Shown piece after piece: positions 43,556 to 53,112 of a DNA stretch of 64,000 nt (the first letter of the stretch is position 1; each line of letters starts with the position of its first letter). Source of the DNA: Thauera butanivorans NBRC 103042 (GTDB lineage Bacteria; Pseudomonadota; Gammaproteobacteria; Burkholderiales; Rhodocyclaceae); assembly GCF_001591165.1 (NCBI RefSeq), contig NZ_BCUG01000019.1, positions 52,512-116,511 of the forward strand. The letters run 5' to 3'. The notes under the pieces are model-generated. The model ran no database searches. It was not told the origin of the DNA and saw only the letters and a list, made by a program, of their open reading frames with translations. Both the position numbers and the translations under genes were made by a program.

Positions 43556-45970
43556 ATGAGCAACGACACTTCCGACCTGTTCGGCACGCCCGAACCGTCC
43601 GCCGACGCCAAGGCTGCGGCCACGCCCGATACCTCTGCCACGCTGCCGCCCGCCGACGCCGGCCTGGCGCCCCCCCCTGCCCCGCCCGCCGCACCTGAAC
43701 CGGCAGAAGAGGACGACGGCACCCTGGCGCTCGACCGCTATGCCGAGCGCGCCTATCTCGCCTACGCCATGAGCGTGGTGAAATCACGCGCACTGCCGCA
43801 GGTGGAGGACGGGCTGAAGCCGGTGCAACGCCGCATCCTGTACGCGATGAACGAGATGCGGCTGTCGCCCGGCTCCAAGCACGTGAAGTCGGCGCGCGTG
43901 GTCGGCGACGTGATCGGCAAATACCATCCGCACGGCGACAGCAGCGTCTACGACGCGATGGTGCGGGTGGCGCAGGACTTCTCGCTGCGTTATCCGCTGG
44001 TCGACGGCCAGGGCAACTTCGGTTCGCGCGACGGCGACTCCGCCGCGGCGATGCGCTACACCGAATGCCGCCTGACGCCGATCGCCGAACTGCTGCTGTC
44101 CGAGATCGACCGCGGCACGGTGGATTTCGTCCCCAACTACGACGGCGCCTTCGAGGAGCCGAAGCTGCTGCCGGCCCGCCTGCCCTTCGTGCTGCTCAAC
44201 GGCGCCTCCGGCATCGCGGTGGGCATGGCCACCGAAATCCCGCCGCACAACCTGCGCGAAGTGGCCGAAGCCGCCTGCCACCTGATCCGCAATCCGGAAG
44301 CGACGCTCGACGAAGTGCTCGGCATCATCCCCGGGCCGGACTTCCCCGGCGGCGGCCAGCTCATTTCCTCGCCCGAGGCGATCCGCGACGCCTACGCCTC
44401 CGGTCGCGGCAGCCTGCGCCTGCGCGCGCGCTGGAAGATCGAGGAACTCGCCCGCAACCAGTGGCGGGTGATCGTCGAGGAGCTGCCGCACGGCGTGTCG
44501 GCCGCGCAGGTGCTGTCCGAGATCGAGACCCTGACCAACCCGCAGCCGCGTGCCGGCAAGAAGGACGTCTCGCAGGAGCAGAAGAACCTCAAGCAGCTCG
44601 TACTCGGCGTGCTCGACACCGTGCGCGACGAATCCAGCGACAAGGCGCCGGTGCGCATCGTGCTGGAACCCAAGTCCAGCCGCCAGAGCCGCGACGAATT
44701 CATGGCGGTGCTGCTGGCCCACACCAGCCTGGAGACCTCGGCCTCGGTCAACATGACGATGATCGGCCGCGATGGCCGGCCGCAGCAGAAGAACCTGGTG
44801 CAGGTCCTGCAGGAATGGATCGACTTCCGCTACGTCACCATCGAACGCCGCACCCGCCACCGCCTGGACGAAGTCGACCGCCGCATCCACATCCTCGAAG
44901 GCCGCATGATCGCCTTCCTGCACATCGAGGAAGTGATCCGCGTGATCCGCGAGTCGGACGAACCCAAGCCGGCGCTGATCGCCGCCTTCGGCCTGTCCGA
45001 GACGCAGGCCGAGGACATCCTGGAAATCCGCCTGCGCCAGCTCGCGCGCCTGGAAGGCTTCAAGATCGAAAAGGAGCTGGCCGAACTGCGCGACGAACGC
45101 GACGGCCTGCAGCACATCCTCGACAGCCGCCCGGCGATGACCCGCCTGATCCTGAAGGAAATCCAGGCCGACGCGAAGAAATACGGCGACGACCGCCGCA
45201 CCCTGGTCGAAGCCGTCGCCGCGGTGGCGCCGGCCGAGATCGCGGTACCGGACGAACCCGTCACCGTGATCGTGTCGAAGAACGGCTGGGTACGCTCGCG
45301 CCAGGGCCACGGCATCGACCCCGCCGGCATCGGCTACAAGGCCGGCGACTTCGGCTTCGCCGTGATCGAGACGCGCACCACCTGGCCGCTGATCGTCATC
45401 GACACCAACGGCCGCGCCTACACGATCAAGGTGTCCGAACTGCCCGGCGGACGCGGCGACGGCGTGCCGATCACCACGCTGGTGGAGTTCCAGGACGGCG
45501 GCAAGCTGGCGCAGGTCCTCAGCGATGCGCCCGAGACGGTCTGGCTGTTCGCCAACAGCGGCGGCTATGGCTTCCAGTGCAGCGTCGGCGACGCCAGCAG
45601 CCGCCAGCGTGCCGGCAAGGCTTTCATGAACCTTGAAAAGGGCGAGAAGGTGTTGCCACCGGCCAAGGCCCACGGCGACTGGATCGCCGCCGCGTCGGAA
45701 AACGGCCGCCTGCTGGTCTTCCCCCGCCCCGAGATGAAGACCCAGAGCGGCGGCCGCGGCGTGATCGTGATGGCGCTGGACGAAGGCGAGGCGCTGGCCG
45801 CCGTCGCCGTGCCGGCCGACGACGCGGTGCTGACCGTCGAAGGCAGCGGCCGTGGCGGCAGAGCGGTCGCCATCGAACTGAAGCCCGCCCAGCGCGAACC
45901 GCTGCGCCACCGCCGTGCGCGCAAGGGCGCGCCGCTGACGCCGAAGGTGAAGCCGGAAAAGATGCGCTGA
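43556..45970 (+). CDS. parC: DNA topoisomerase IV subunit A
   Basis: DNA-cutting subunit of topoisomerase IV. The 804-residue protein has an Ala/Pro-rich N-terminal extension of ~55 residues, the breakage-reunion domain with active-site Y168 (AAAMRYTE), the quinolone-pocket residues S129 and D133 ([13 protein letters not shown]; no resistance-type change seen), the coiled-coil tower and a C-terminal beta-propeller-like domain. ATG 43556 chosen by context; the longer frame to 43490 lacks a ribosome site. Its partner parE is 3.1 kb upstream. Confidence 0.96.
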   Translation: MSNDTSDLFGTPEPSADAKAAATPDTSATLPPADAGLAPPPAPPAAPEPAEEDDGTLALDRYAERAYLAYAMSVVKSRALPQVEDGLKPVQRRILYAMNEMRLSPGSKHVKSARVVGDVIGKYHPHGDSSVYDAMVRVAQDFSLRYPLVDGQGNFGSRDGDSAAAMRYTECRLTPIAELLLSEIDRGTVDFVPNYDGAFEEPKLLPARLPFVLLNGASGIAVGMATEIPPHNLREVAEAACHLIRNPEATLDEVLGIIPGPDFPGGGQLISSPEAIRDAYASGRGSLRLRARWKIEELARNQWRVIVEELPHGVSAAQVLSEIETLTNPQPRAGKKDVSQEQKNLKQLVLGVLDTVRDESSDKAPVRIVLEPKSSRQSRDEFMAVLLAHTSLETSASVNMTMIGRDGRPQQKNLVQVLQEWIDFRYVTIERRTRHRLDEVDRRIHILEGRMIAFLHIEEVIRVIRESDEPKPALIAAFGLSETQAEDILEIRLRQLARLEGFKIEKELAELRDERDGLQHILDSRPAMTRLILKEIQADAKKYGDDRRTLVEAVAAVAPAEIAVPDEPVTVIVSKNGWVRSRQGHGIDPAGIGYKAGDFGFAVIETRTTWPLIVIDTNGRAYTIKVSELPGGRGDGVPITTLVEFQDGGKLAQVLSDAPETVWLFANSGGYGFQCSVGDASSRQRAGKAFMNLEKGEKVLPPAKAHGDWIAAASENGRLLVFPRPEMKTQSGGRGVIVMALDEGEALAAVAVPADDAVLTVEGSGRGGRAVAIELKPAQREPLRHRRARKGAPLTPKVKPEKMR

Positions 45971-45976
45971 GAAGCC

Positions 45977-46861
45977 TTAATCGGCGGGGGCTGCTTCCGC
46001 AGCGGCATCTGCCGACGCAGCAGCCCCGGTATCGACCTCTCCCGGCAGGATCGAGCGGATCGGGTCGTCGGGCGACATGCGCGTCGGCCCGACCGGTGTC
46101 GGTTCGACGTCGCGCGCTTCCAGCAGGATCGTAACGCGGCGGTTGCGGCCCCTGCCCTCTTCGCTGGCGTTGTCCGCCACCGGGCGCTGGTCGGCATAGC
46201 CGGCGACGCGTAGGCGGCCGGGCAGCACGCCGCTGTCGACGAACAGGCGCGCCACACTCGAAGCACGCACTGCCGACAGTTCCCAGTTCGACGGAAAGCG
46301 CCAGGAACCGATCGGCGTGCTGTCGGTATGGCCTTCGATGGTGATCGGGAATATCGAGGCCGCCAGCACCTGCGCCACCGCGCGCAGGGCCTCGGCCGCG
46401 GGCGCGCTCAGGGTCGCATCGCCCGACGCGAACAGCAGCGCGGCATTGATCTCGATGCTGATGCCGAACGCACCTTCGGACACATTGACTTCGCCGGTCT
46501 GCGCCAGTGCGCCCATCGCGCGGCGGATTTCCTCGGCCATGCCACGCATCTGCGCGGTGGTCTGCCTGCGGCGGGCCTCGGCCGCCTCCTGCAGCTCGGC
46601 GTTCGCCGGCGGCGCCGGCCTGACGACCGGCGCCATCGCCACCGGCGGCACGATGAACTGCTCGCCCCTGTCGGTGATGCTGAGACTGCGGAAGGCCTGG
46701 ACGATCGAGTCCGACACGACGCGGTACTTGCCCTCGTTGATCGAGGACAGCGAATACATCACGACGAAGAAGGCGAACAGCAGCGTGATGAAGTCGGCGT
46801 AGGACACGAGCCAGCGCTCGTGGTTGTCGTGTTCTTCCGCCTGTCTGCGTCTGCGCGCCAT
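45977..46861 (-). CDS. motD: flagellar stator protein MotD (MotB family)
   Basis: Stator subunit that anchors the motor to peptidoglycan. The 294 residues have a basic start, one membrane helix with the ion-binding D23 (SYADFITLLFAFFVVMYSL), a plug/linker and an OmpA-like domain (IEGHTDSTPIGSWRFPSNWE, LSAVRASSVARLF, GRGRNRRVTILL). The C-terminal ~40 residues are an acidic extension. The combination with fliA-flhG-flhF upstream matches the motCD stator of polar pseudomonads. Convergent with parC, 6 bases apart. Confidence 0.93.
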   Translation of the reverse strand: MARRRRQAEEHDNHERWLVSYADFITLLFAFFVVMYSLSSINEGKYRVVSDSIVQAFRSLSITDRGEQFIVPPVAMAPVVRPAPPANAELQEAAEARRRQTTAQMRGMAEEIRRAMGALAQTGEVNVSEGAFGISIEINAALLFASGDATLSAPAAEALRAVAQVLAASIFPITIEGHTDSTPIGSWRFPSNWELSAVRASSVARLFVDSGVLPGRLRVAGYADQRPVADNASEEGRGRNRRVTILLEARDVEPTPVGPTRMSPDDPIRSILPGEVDTGAAASADAAAEAAPAD

Positions 46862-46870
46862 GGCCTGCGG

Positions 46871-47611
46871 CTAGACCACGTAGCCCTGCATGCGGCTGGC
46901 GATGATGCGCGGGTTCTCGCCGTTGGCGATGCCGACGATGCCGTCGACGAACATCTCGCGCTGCGTCACCAGCACGCCGATCTGCGCCGCCAGCTTTTTG
47001 GCGATCGGCAGGAACACCAGGTTGGCGAAGCCCACGCCGTAGATGGTGGCGACGAAGGCGACGGCGATGCCCGCGCCCAGCCGCGAAGGATCGGACAGGT
47101 TCTCCATGACGTGGATCAGCCCCATCACCGCGCCGAGGATGCCGATGGTCGGCGCATAGCCGCCGGCCGCTTCCCAGATTCTGGTCGATTGCCGCATCCG
47201 GGCCTCCCAGGCGTCGATCTCCACTTCGAGCACTTCCCGCAGGCGCACCGGATCGACGCCATCGACCAGCAGTTGCAGCCCCTTGCGCATGAAGGGGTCC
47301 GGCAGGCTGCCGATGTGGTTCTCGAGCACCAGCAGGCCGTCCTTGCGCGCGATCTGGCCCCAATTGACGACCTGGTCGATCATGCGCGACGGATTGGTCA
47401 CCGGTGGCACGAACACCCAGCGCGCCATGCGCACGCCATCGACGAAGATGCGCAGCGGACTCTGCAGCATCACCGCGCCCAGCGTGCCGCCGATGACGAT
47501 GAAGAAGGCCGTCGGCTGCAGCAGCGAGGATACGTGCCCGCCTTCGAGCACCTGCCCGCCGACGATCGCGGCAAGCCCCAGCGCGAGGCCGAAGACACTG
47601 ATCCTATCCAT
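46871..47611 (-). CDS. motC: flagellar stator protein MotC (MotA family)
   Basis: Torque-generating stator subunit with four membrane helices. The 246 residues contain the conserved proline helix APTIGILGAVMGLIHVMENL and the last helix GVGFANLVFLPIAKKL; the cytoplasmic loop has the charged residues that meet FliG. It follows fliA by 32 bases and precedes motD by 9. A second MotAB pair may exist elsewhere. Confidence 0.93.
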   Translation of the reverse strand: MDRISVFGLALGLAAIVGGQVLEGGHVSSLLQPTAFFIVIGGTLGAVMLQSPLRIFVDGVRMARWVFVPPVTNPSRMIDQVVNWGQIARKDGLLVLENHIGSLPDPFMRKGLQLLVDGVDPVRLREVLEVEIDAWEARMRQSTRIWEAAGGYAPTIGILGAVMGLIHVMENLSDPSRLGAGIAVAFVATIYGVGFANLVFLPIAKKLAAQIGVLVTQREMFVDGIVGIANGENPRIIASRMQGYVV

Positions 47612-47643
47612 GACGCAGTCCGGGTATCGTCATCGGGCGCTCG

Positions 47644-48405
47644 TCAGGTCTGCTGCTTCTTGGGCGGCCGGCCGCGCCGCGCGGCCGCCGGCGCGTCGCC
47701 GCCGAACACCGACGAGCGCAGCCGCGCCACCGCCTGGCTGTGGAGCTGGCAGACCCGCGACTCGGTCACGCCGAGCACGGCGCCGATCTCGCGCAGGTTC
47801 AGTTCCTCGTCGTAGTAGAGCGCCATCACCAGTTGCTCGCGCTCGGGCAGCACCTGGATCGCCGACACCAGCCGCCGGCGCATGTCGGCATCTTCCAGCA
47901 GATCGAGCGGGTTGGCATCCTGCTGCGCGAGATGGCGTTCGAGGAAATCGTCGTTCCGATCCTGGCCGAAATCCTCGAAATACACCAATTGGTACCCACG
48001 CGCTTCCTGCAGCATGTGCTGGTACTCGGCCAGCGGCACGCCGAGCGACTCCGCCAGTTCGCCTTCGGTCGGCGCCCGTCCGTATTCCTGCTCGAGCATG
48101 TGGATGGCGGATTCGATGCGCCGCATGTCGCGCCGCAGGCTGCGCGGCAGCCAGTCCGCTTCGCGCAGGCCGTCAAGCATGGCGCCGCGGATGCGCTGCA
48201 CGGCATAGGTTTCGAACTGTGCGCCGAGGCCGTCCTCGTAGCGGCCGATGGCATCGAGCAGACCCATCATGCCGTTCTGGATCAGGTCGTCGACTTCGAC
48301 GCTGGCCGGCAGCCTGGCCATGAGCTGGTAGGCGATGCGCTTGACCAGCGGCGCATAAGCTTCGACCAGATGGGCCTTGTCGAGATTACCTTGGGCGTCG
48401 TACAT
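47644..48405 (-). CDS. fliA: sigma-28 factor FliA
   Basis: Sigma factor for late flagellar genes (here flgM). From ATG 48405 it has 253 residues: region 2 (LVEAYAPLVKRIAYQLMARL, DDLIQNGMMGLLDAI, FETYAVQRIRGAMLDGLREA), region 3 and region 4 (LNLREIGAVLGVTESRVCQL). The frame is open to 48672, but the added residues have no sigma similarity. It ends with a basic tail (RRGRPPKKQQT). Kept silent by FlgM until the hook is complete. Confidence 0.96.
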   Translation of the reverse strand: MYDAQGNLDKAHLVEAYAPLVKRIAYQLMARLPASVEVDDLIQNGMMGLLDAIGRYEDGLGAQFETYAVQRIRGAMLDGLREADWLPRSLRRDMRRIESAIHMLEQEYGRAPTEGELAESLGVPLAEYQHMLQEARGYQLVYFEDFGQDRNDDFLERHLAQQDANPLDLLEDADMRRRLVSAIQVLPEREQLVMALYYDEELNLREIGAVLGVTESRVCQLHSQAVARLRSSVFGGDAPAAARRGRPPKKQQT

Positions 48406-48530
48406 CCATTGGGCCTGTATTTTCCTGCGGCGCGATCCGGCCGGCATACCTGGACGGGAAGTGGATTGCCGGCATTCTCCCGCACTGTCACAGGCATTAC
48501 CAGCGGGATACATCACACCGCCCGCCATGT

Positions 48531-49322
48531 TCAGGCTCTCCGCACGGACTTCGCCCGGCCCGCCGCCTCGATGTCGCGCATGAAGGCGGCGCTGGCCGCC
48601 CGCGTCGCCGCGGCAGCATCGAAACGCGACAGCGTGGCAGTCAGGTCGTCGTGCTCGACTTCGCCCAGCCATTCCAGCGGCAGGCCGACGTGGCGCCGGA
48701 CCAGTGCATTCAGACCGGCGAAGAACCGCGCGGCATCGTCACGGTCGCGCGCACGGCAGACTGCGACATGGGCGGAACCCGCGCCGGCGGCGGCCAATGC
48801 CTTGAGCGTGCGATAGGCCTCGGTGGCCCCGCTCGCGCTCGCCTCCACCACCAGCAGGCGGCGCGGCGCGGCAGCGACGAAGGGGGAGGGTTCGGCCGCC
48901 GTTTCACCAGCGGCATGCACCAGCACGAAGCTGGCATGGCGGTGCAGGATGCGCAGCGCCTCGACCAGGCAGGCGCGGCGCGCATCGTCCAGCAGGGGCA
49001 GCGCCAGTGCGGCAGCCACCGCCGGCACGCGGCCGAGCAGGCCAGGCGAGGGTTGCAGCACGTCGGCCAGCGTGCTGCGGCCGTCGAGCAGTTGCAGCAG
49101 GTCCGGCCCGGGCGCCTGGCGCAGTACCTCGCCCAGCCCGGCTTCGCCTTCGGCCTCGTCCAGGATCAGCACCCGCTCGGCGTGGCCGGCGATGCGATGC
49201 GCAGCCAGCACCGCGTTGTGCGCACGGCGGCGGCCGCAGGCATAAAGTGCCAGCACCTGCGGCGGCACGCGGCGGAACAGGCGCCTCAACCCTGCCGCCT
49301 GGTCTTCTCGTCGGTCGATCAT
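48531..49322 (-). CDS. flhG: FlhG/FleN-like protein with degenerate nucleotide site
   Basis: Position after flhF and before fliA, and the MinD-like fold pattern (LALY..., then VLILDEAEGEAGL, DLLQLLDGRSTLADVL, LLVVEASASGATEAYRTLKA) identify FlhG, which limits flagellar number. The 263-residue protein starts with a DQAAGLRRLF segment like the FlhF-activating helix. The P-loop normally reading GKGGVGKT is replaced by ACGRRRAHN (28-36), so ATP binding is doubtful. ATG 49322 follows GGAGGT; a GTG at 49331 is less likely. It starts one base after the flhF stop. Confidence 0.82.
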   Translation of the reverse strand: MIDRREDQAAGLRRLFRRVPPQVLALYACGRRRAHNAVLAAHRIAGHAERVLILDEAEGEAGLGEVLRQAPGPDLLQLLDGRSTLADVLQPSPGLLGRVPAVAAALALPLLDDARRACLVEALRILHRHASFVLVHAAGETAAEPSPFVAAAPRRLLVVEASASGATEAYRTLKALAAAGAGSAHVAVCRARDRDDAARFFAGLNALVRRHVGLPLEWLGEVEHDDLTATLSRFDAAAATRAASAAFMRDIEAAGRAKSVRRA

Positions 49323-49323
49323 C

Positions 49324-50754
49324 TCAGGCACCTCCGGCCGCGGCCAGCATCATTCCCGTCTCGTCACCGTTCAGATGCCAGGGCGATTCGGCCCCCTGCC
49401 CGCGCAGCGCGCGATGCAGCAGATAGGCCCGGTTGGGCAGGTGCAGGTCTTCCGGCACCCGCTGGCCGTTGGTCAGGTAGCGGATCCCGAGCCGGTGGCG
49501 CACGGCGACGTCGAGCGCCGGCGCCAGGGAGGCGGCCTCGTCCACCTTGGTGAAGATGCAGCCCGCCAGGTCGTCCCCGGCATAGGCGCGCACCACGTCG
49601 TCCAGCGTGTCGCCGCGCGCGGTGGCATTCAGCAGCAGCAGGCGGCGGACGTCGCCGGCGCCGCTCAGCATCGCCGCCTGCTCGGCCACCATGCGGTCGC
49701 GCTGGCTCATGCCCATGGTGTCGATCAGCACCATATGCTTGTTGCGCAGGCCGGCCAGGGTCTGGCGCAGATCGGCGGCGTCGCGCACCGAGAATACCGG
49801 CACGCCCAGGATGCGGCCATAGATGCGCAGTTGCTCCTGCGCACCGATGCGGTAGCCATCGGTGGTGATCATCGCCAGCCGGCTGGCGCCGTGGCGCACC
49901 ACGCAGCGCGCGGCGAGCTTGGCCGTGGTGGTGGTCTTGCCGACACCGGTCGGCCCGACCAGCGCGAACACGCCGCCCTGGTCGATCACGTCGTCGTCCG
50001 AGGCGTGGGCGCGCATCATGCGGTCGAGCAATGCGCCCGCCGCCTCGCGCGCCTCGATCCGGCCCGCCTCCTCGGGCACCGCCGCGGACAGCTTGCGCGC
50101 GGTGGCGGCGGAAAAGCCGGCTTCGAGCAGTTCGCCCATCAAGGCCGCGCGGCCCGGCGCCTGGCGCCGGGTTTCGCCCCAGGCGAAGCCGGCAAGCTGG
50201 CGCTCGATCATGCCGCGAATGCCGGACAGCTCTTCCATCAGCCGGGCATTGGTTTCCTGCAGCTCACGCACGCGGGCACTGCCGGAATCCTCGGCCGGCG
50301 CGGACACAGGAGCCGAAGCCGGCGCAGGCCGGCTGCGCATGGCGAAGTCGGCCGTCTCGATACGCGGCGGCGAGAAAGGCCGGATGACGGGCTGCTGGGG
50401 GGCGGCCGGAGCCGGACGCGCCGCATTCCGGGCCGCATTGGCTGCCAGTGCGGACAGGCTGACGCGGAAATCGTCCTCGGCCGCTTCGGGGGCGAGCGCT
50501 CGCGGGCCGGGCTGGACGAAAGGCTCAGGCGCCGCCGCCTTCGCGGCAGGCCTTGCCGCAGCCGCCGTTTTCTCCGCAGCAGCCGTGCGCCGGGCCGCCT
50601 GCAGCGCACCGACGGCCTCGCCCGGCAGCGCCAGAATCTCCACGCCACCATCGACGGCACGGTTCGACAGCACGATCGCATCGGGGCCGAGCTCTTCCTT
50701 CAGCTCGCGGAGCGCTTCGCGGGCAGTGGGAGCAAAGTAGCGTTTGACGTTCAT
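49324..50754 (-). CDS. flhF: flagellar placement GTPase FlhF
   Basis: SRP-type GTPase that puts the flagellum at the pole. The 476 residues comprise an N-terminal B domain (MNVKRYFAPTAREALRELKE), a long Ala/Pro-rich linker, and the NG domain with G1 GPTGVGKTT (about 267), TTDGYRIGAQEQL, DTMGMS and TKVDEA. Its presence fits polar flagellation. A GCGGCA-GGCCT-TGCCGC palindrome lies in the linker-coding part (50543-50559). Confidence 0.96.
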   Translation of the reverse strand: MNVKRYFAPTAREALRELKEELGPDAIVLSNRAVDGGVEILALPGEAVGALQAARRTAAAEKTAAAARPAAKAAAPEPFVQPGPRALAPEAAEDDFRVSLSALAANAARNAARPAPAAPQQPVIRPFSPPRIETADFAMRSRPAPASAPVSAPAEDSGSARVRELQETNARLMEELSGIRGMIERQLAGFAWGETRRQAPGRAALMGELLEAGFSAATARKLSAAVPEEAGRIEAREAAGALLDRMMRAHASDDDVIDQGGVFALVGPTGVGKTTTTAKLAARCVVRHGASRLAMITTDGYRIGAQEQLRIYGRILGVPVFSVRDAADLRQTLAGLRNKHMVLIDTMGMSQRDRMVAEQAAMLSGAGDVRRLLLLNATARGDTLDDVVRAYAGDDLAGCIFTKVDEAASLAPALDVAVRHRLGIRYLTNGQRVPEDLHLPNRAYLLHRALRGQGAESPWHLNGDETGMMLAAAGGA

Positions 50755-50885
50755 GGCGTTTCTCCAGGCAGCCGGACTTTGGCCGCAGCTTGAGGAGGAT
50801 TATCCCGAGCGGGGCGCGCATCCCTTGGGCCGAATAAACCGCGTTTCACCCGCTTATTCGATGCTCTGGGCAGAACGTGGTTGCT

Positions 50886-50972
50886 GGGTTTCGCCTCCGG
50901 CTCACCCCCTGCGCGGCCCCACTCATCCTACGTCGATGCCCTGGGTAGGATGGGTAGAGTGCAGCGAAACCC
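50886..50972. repeat. intergenic inverted-repeat element between flhA and flhF
   Basis: Nested inverted repeats: outer GGGTTTCGC (50886-50894) with GCGAAACCC (50964-50972), inner CATCCTAC (50924-50931) with GTAGGATG (50945-50952). The half GTAGGATGGGTAGAG...GCGAAACCCATC resembles a short repeat widespread between proteobacterial genes. A second inverted repeat CGAATAA/TTATTCG brackets 50833-50862. No gene is present in 50755-50986. Confidence 0.7.
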
Positions 50973-50986
50973 ATCAATCGTGCCGA

Positions 50987-53089
50987 TCATCCGTTCTGCC
51001 CGATCATCGCCGTGACACGGATGGTGCGGGACTCGGGCACTTCGCTGTTGGAGATCACCTTCAGCGAAGGCACGGCGCGGCGCAAAAAGCGCGACAGCAG
51101 CATGCGCAGCTGCGAGGGCACCAGCAGCACCGGCGGGAGGCCGATTTCTTCCTGGCGCTGGGCGATCTGCGCGGTCTGGCGCAGCAGCGTGTCGGCCAGC
51201 CCCGGCTCGATCGCGCCGCCCTCGCCGCCCGCGCTCATGGCCTGCATCAGGATGCGTTCCAGGCCGGGCTCCAGCGCCATGACGTTGACTTCGGCGTTGC
51301 CGGGGAACAGGCCCTGGATGATCGCGCGGCCCAGCGCCTCGCGCACCTTGAGCGTGAGCTGCACCGGGTCCTGCGTGCGCGCCGCCTGCTCGGCCAGCAC
51401 TTCGATGATGCTGCGCATGTCGCGGATGTTGACGCCTTCTTCGAGCAGGTTCTGCAGCACGCGCTGCACGGTGCCGACCGGCAGCAGCTTGGGCACCAGG
51501 TCTTCGATGAGCTTGGGCGAATCCTTGCCGACGTGGTCGAGCAGCGCCTGCGTTTCCTGGCGGCCGAGCAGTTCGGCGGCGTGGTTGAGGATGACGTGGT
51601 TGAGGTGGGTGGCGACCACCGTGCTGGCATCGACCACGGTGTAGCCCAGTGCATGCGCCTGCTCGCGCATGCCGTTCTCGATCCAGAACGCCGGCAGGCC
51701 GAAGGCCGGGTCGGTGGTTTCGCGCCCCTGCAGCGGGCCGGACACGTGGCCGGGGTCGATCGCCAGCAACTGCCCCGGATAGGCCTCGCCGGCGCCGACT
51801 TCGACGCCCTTCAGCGCGATGCGGTAGGCGTTGGGCTTCAGTTCCAGATTGTCGCGGATATGCACCGGCGAGGACAGGAAGCCGACTTCCTGCGCGAACT
51901 TCTTGCGCAGGCCGCGGATGCGCTTGAGCAGTTCGCCGTCCTGGCCCTTGTCGACCATCGGGATCAGCCGGTAGCCCACTTCCAGGCCGAGCACGTCGAC
52001 CTGCGACACGTCGTTCCAGCTCGCCTCCTGGGCATCCGGCTGCGGCATCGCGGCCTGCGCCGCGGCCTCGGGCGCCGCAGCCGCGGCCACGTCCTCGATC
52101 ATGCGCTTGCGCCGCATCCAGGCCAGGCCGCCGAGCGTGCCGGCCAGCAGCAGGAAGACGAGGTTGGGCATGCCGGGGATCAGGCCCAGCACGCCGATGA
52201 TGCCGGCCGCCAGCGTCATCACCTGCGGATTGGAGAACAGCTGGCCGATCACCAGGCCGCCGATGTCGCCGTCGTCGCCGACGCGCGACACCACCAGGCC
52301 GGCCGCCACCGAGATGATCAGCGCCGGGATCTGCGCCACCAGGCCGTCGCCGATGGTCAGCAGCGTGTAGGTGTGGGCTGCCTCGCCCGCCGCCATGTCG
52401 TGCTGCATGACGCCGACGAACAGGCCGCCGACGATGTTGATGACGAGGATGATGATGGCGGCGATGGCGTCGCCGCGCACGAACTTGGACGCACCGTCCA
52501 TCGCGCCGTAGAAATCCGCTTCCTGCGCGATCTCCTTGCGCCTGGCCTTGGCCGTCTTCTCATCGATGAGGCCGGCGTTGAGGTCGGCGTCGATCGCCAT
52601 CTGCTTGCCGGGCATCGCGTCCAGCGTAAAGCGCGCCGACACTTCGGCGATGCGGCCCGCACCCTTGGTGATGACGACGAAGTTGATGATGGTGAGGATC
52701 ACGAAGACGACGATGCCGACCGCGGTGTTGCCGCCGACCAGGAAGCTGCTGAAGGCCTCGATGACCTTGCCCGCCGCATCCGGCCCGCCATGGCCTTCCA
52801 GCAGCACGATCCGCGTCGACGCCACGTTCAGCGACAGCCGCAGCAGCGTCGTCACCAGCAGCACGGTAGGGAAGACCGAGAAGTCCAGCGGCTTGCGCGA
52901 GTACATCGCCACCAGCATCACCATGATCGAGATGGCGATGTTGAAGGTGAAGAAGACGTCGAGCAGGAAGACCGGCAGCGGCAGCACCATCATGGCCAGC
53001 ACCATGATGATCAGGATGGGCGCCGCCAACGGGCGCAGGTTGGCCGGGGTCAGCAGCGCGCGCAGGTTCAGGGTGGTGTTCAGGGCCAT
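50987..53089 (-). CDS. flhA: flagellar export gate protein FlhA
   Basis: Largest export-gate protein, forming the nonameric cytoplasmic docking ring. The 700 residues have eight membrane helices, the FHIPEP-type loop (LNVASTRIVLLEGHGG; FTLDAMPGKQMAIDADLNAG) and the cytoplasmic domain (DPGHVSGPLQGRETTDPAFG, DSPKLIEDLVPKLLPVGTVQ). It follows flhB by 23 bases. Confidence 0.97.
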   Translation of the reverse strand: MALNTTLNLRALLTPANLRPLAAPILIIMVLAMMVLPLPVFLLDVFFTFNIAISIMVMLVAMYSRKPLDFSVFPTVLLVTTLLRLSLNVASTRIVLLEGHGGPDAAGKVIEAFSSFLVGGNTAVGIVVFVILTIINFVVITKGAGRIAEVSARFTLDAMPGKQMAIDADLNAGLIDEKTAKARRKEIAQEADFYGAMDGASKFVRGDAIAAIIILVINIVGGLFVGVMQHDMAAGEAAHTYTLLTIGDGLVAQIPALIISVAAGLVVSRVGDDGDIGGLVIGQLFSNPQVMTLAAGIIGVLGLIPGMPNLVFLLLAGTLGGLAWMRRKRMIEDVAAAAAPEAAAQAAMPQPDAQEASWNDVSQVDVLGLEVGYRLIPMVDKGQDGELLKRIRGLRKKFAQEVGFLSSPVHIRDNLELKPNAYRIALKGVEVGAGEAYPGQLLAIDPGHVSGPLQGRETTDPAFGLPAFWIENGMREQAHALGYTVVDASTVVATHLNHVILNHAAELLGRQETQALLDHVGKDSPKLIEDLVPKLLPVGTVQRVLQNLLEEGVNIRDMRSIIEVLAEQAARTQDPVQLTLKVREALGRAIIQGLFPGNAEVNVMALEPGLERILMQAMSAGGEGGAIEPGLADTLLRQTAQIAQRQEEIGLPPVLLVPSQLRMLLSRFLRRAVPSLKVISNSEVPESRTIRVTAMIGQNG

Positions 53090-53112
53090 CGCTCAGTGAC
53101 TCGTTTCGATGT

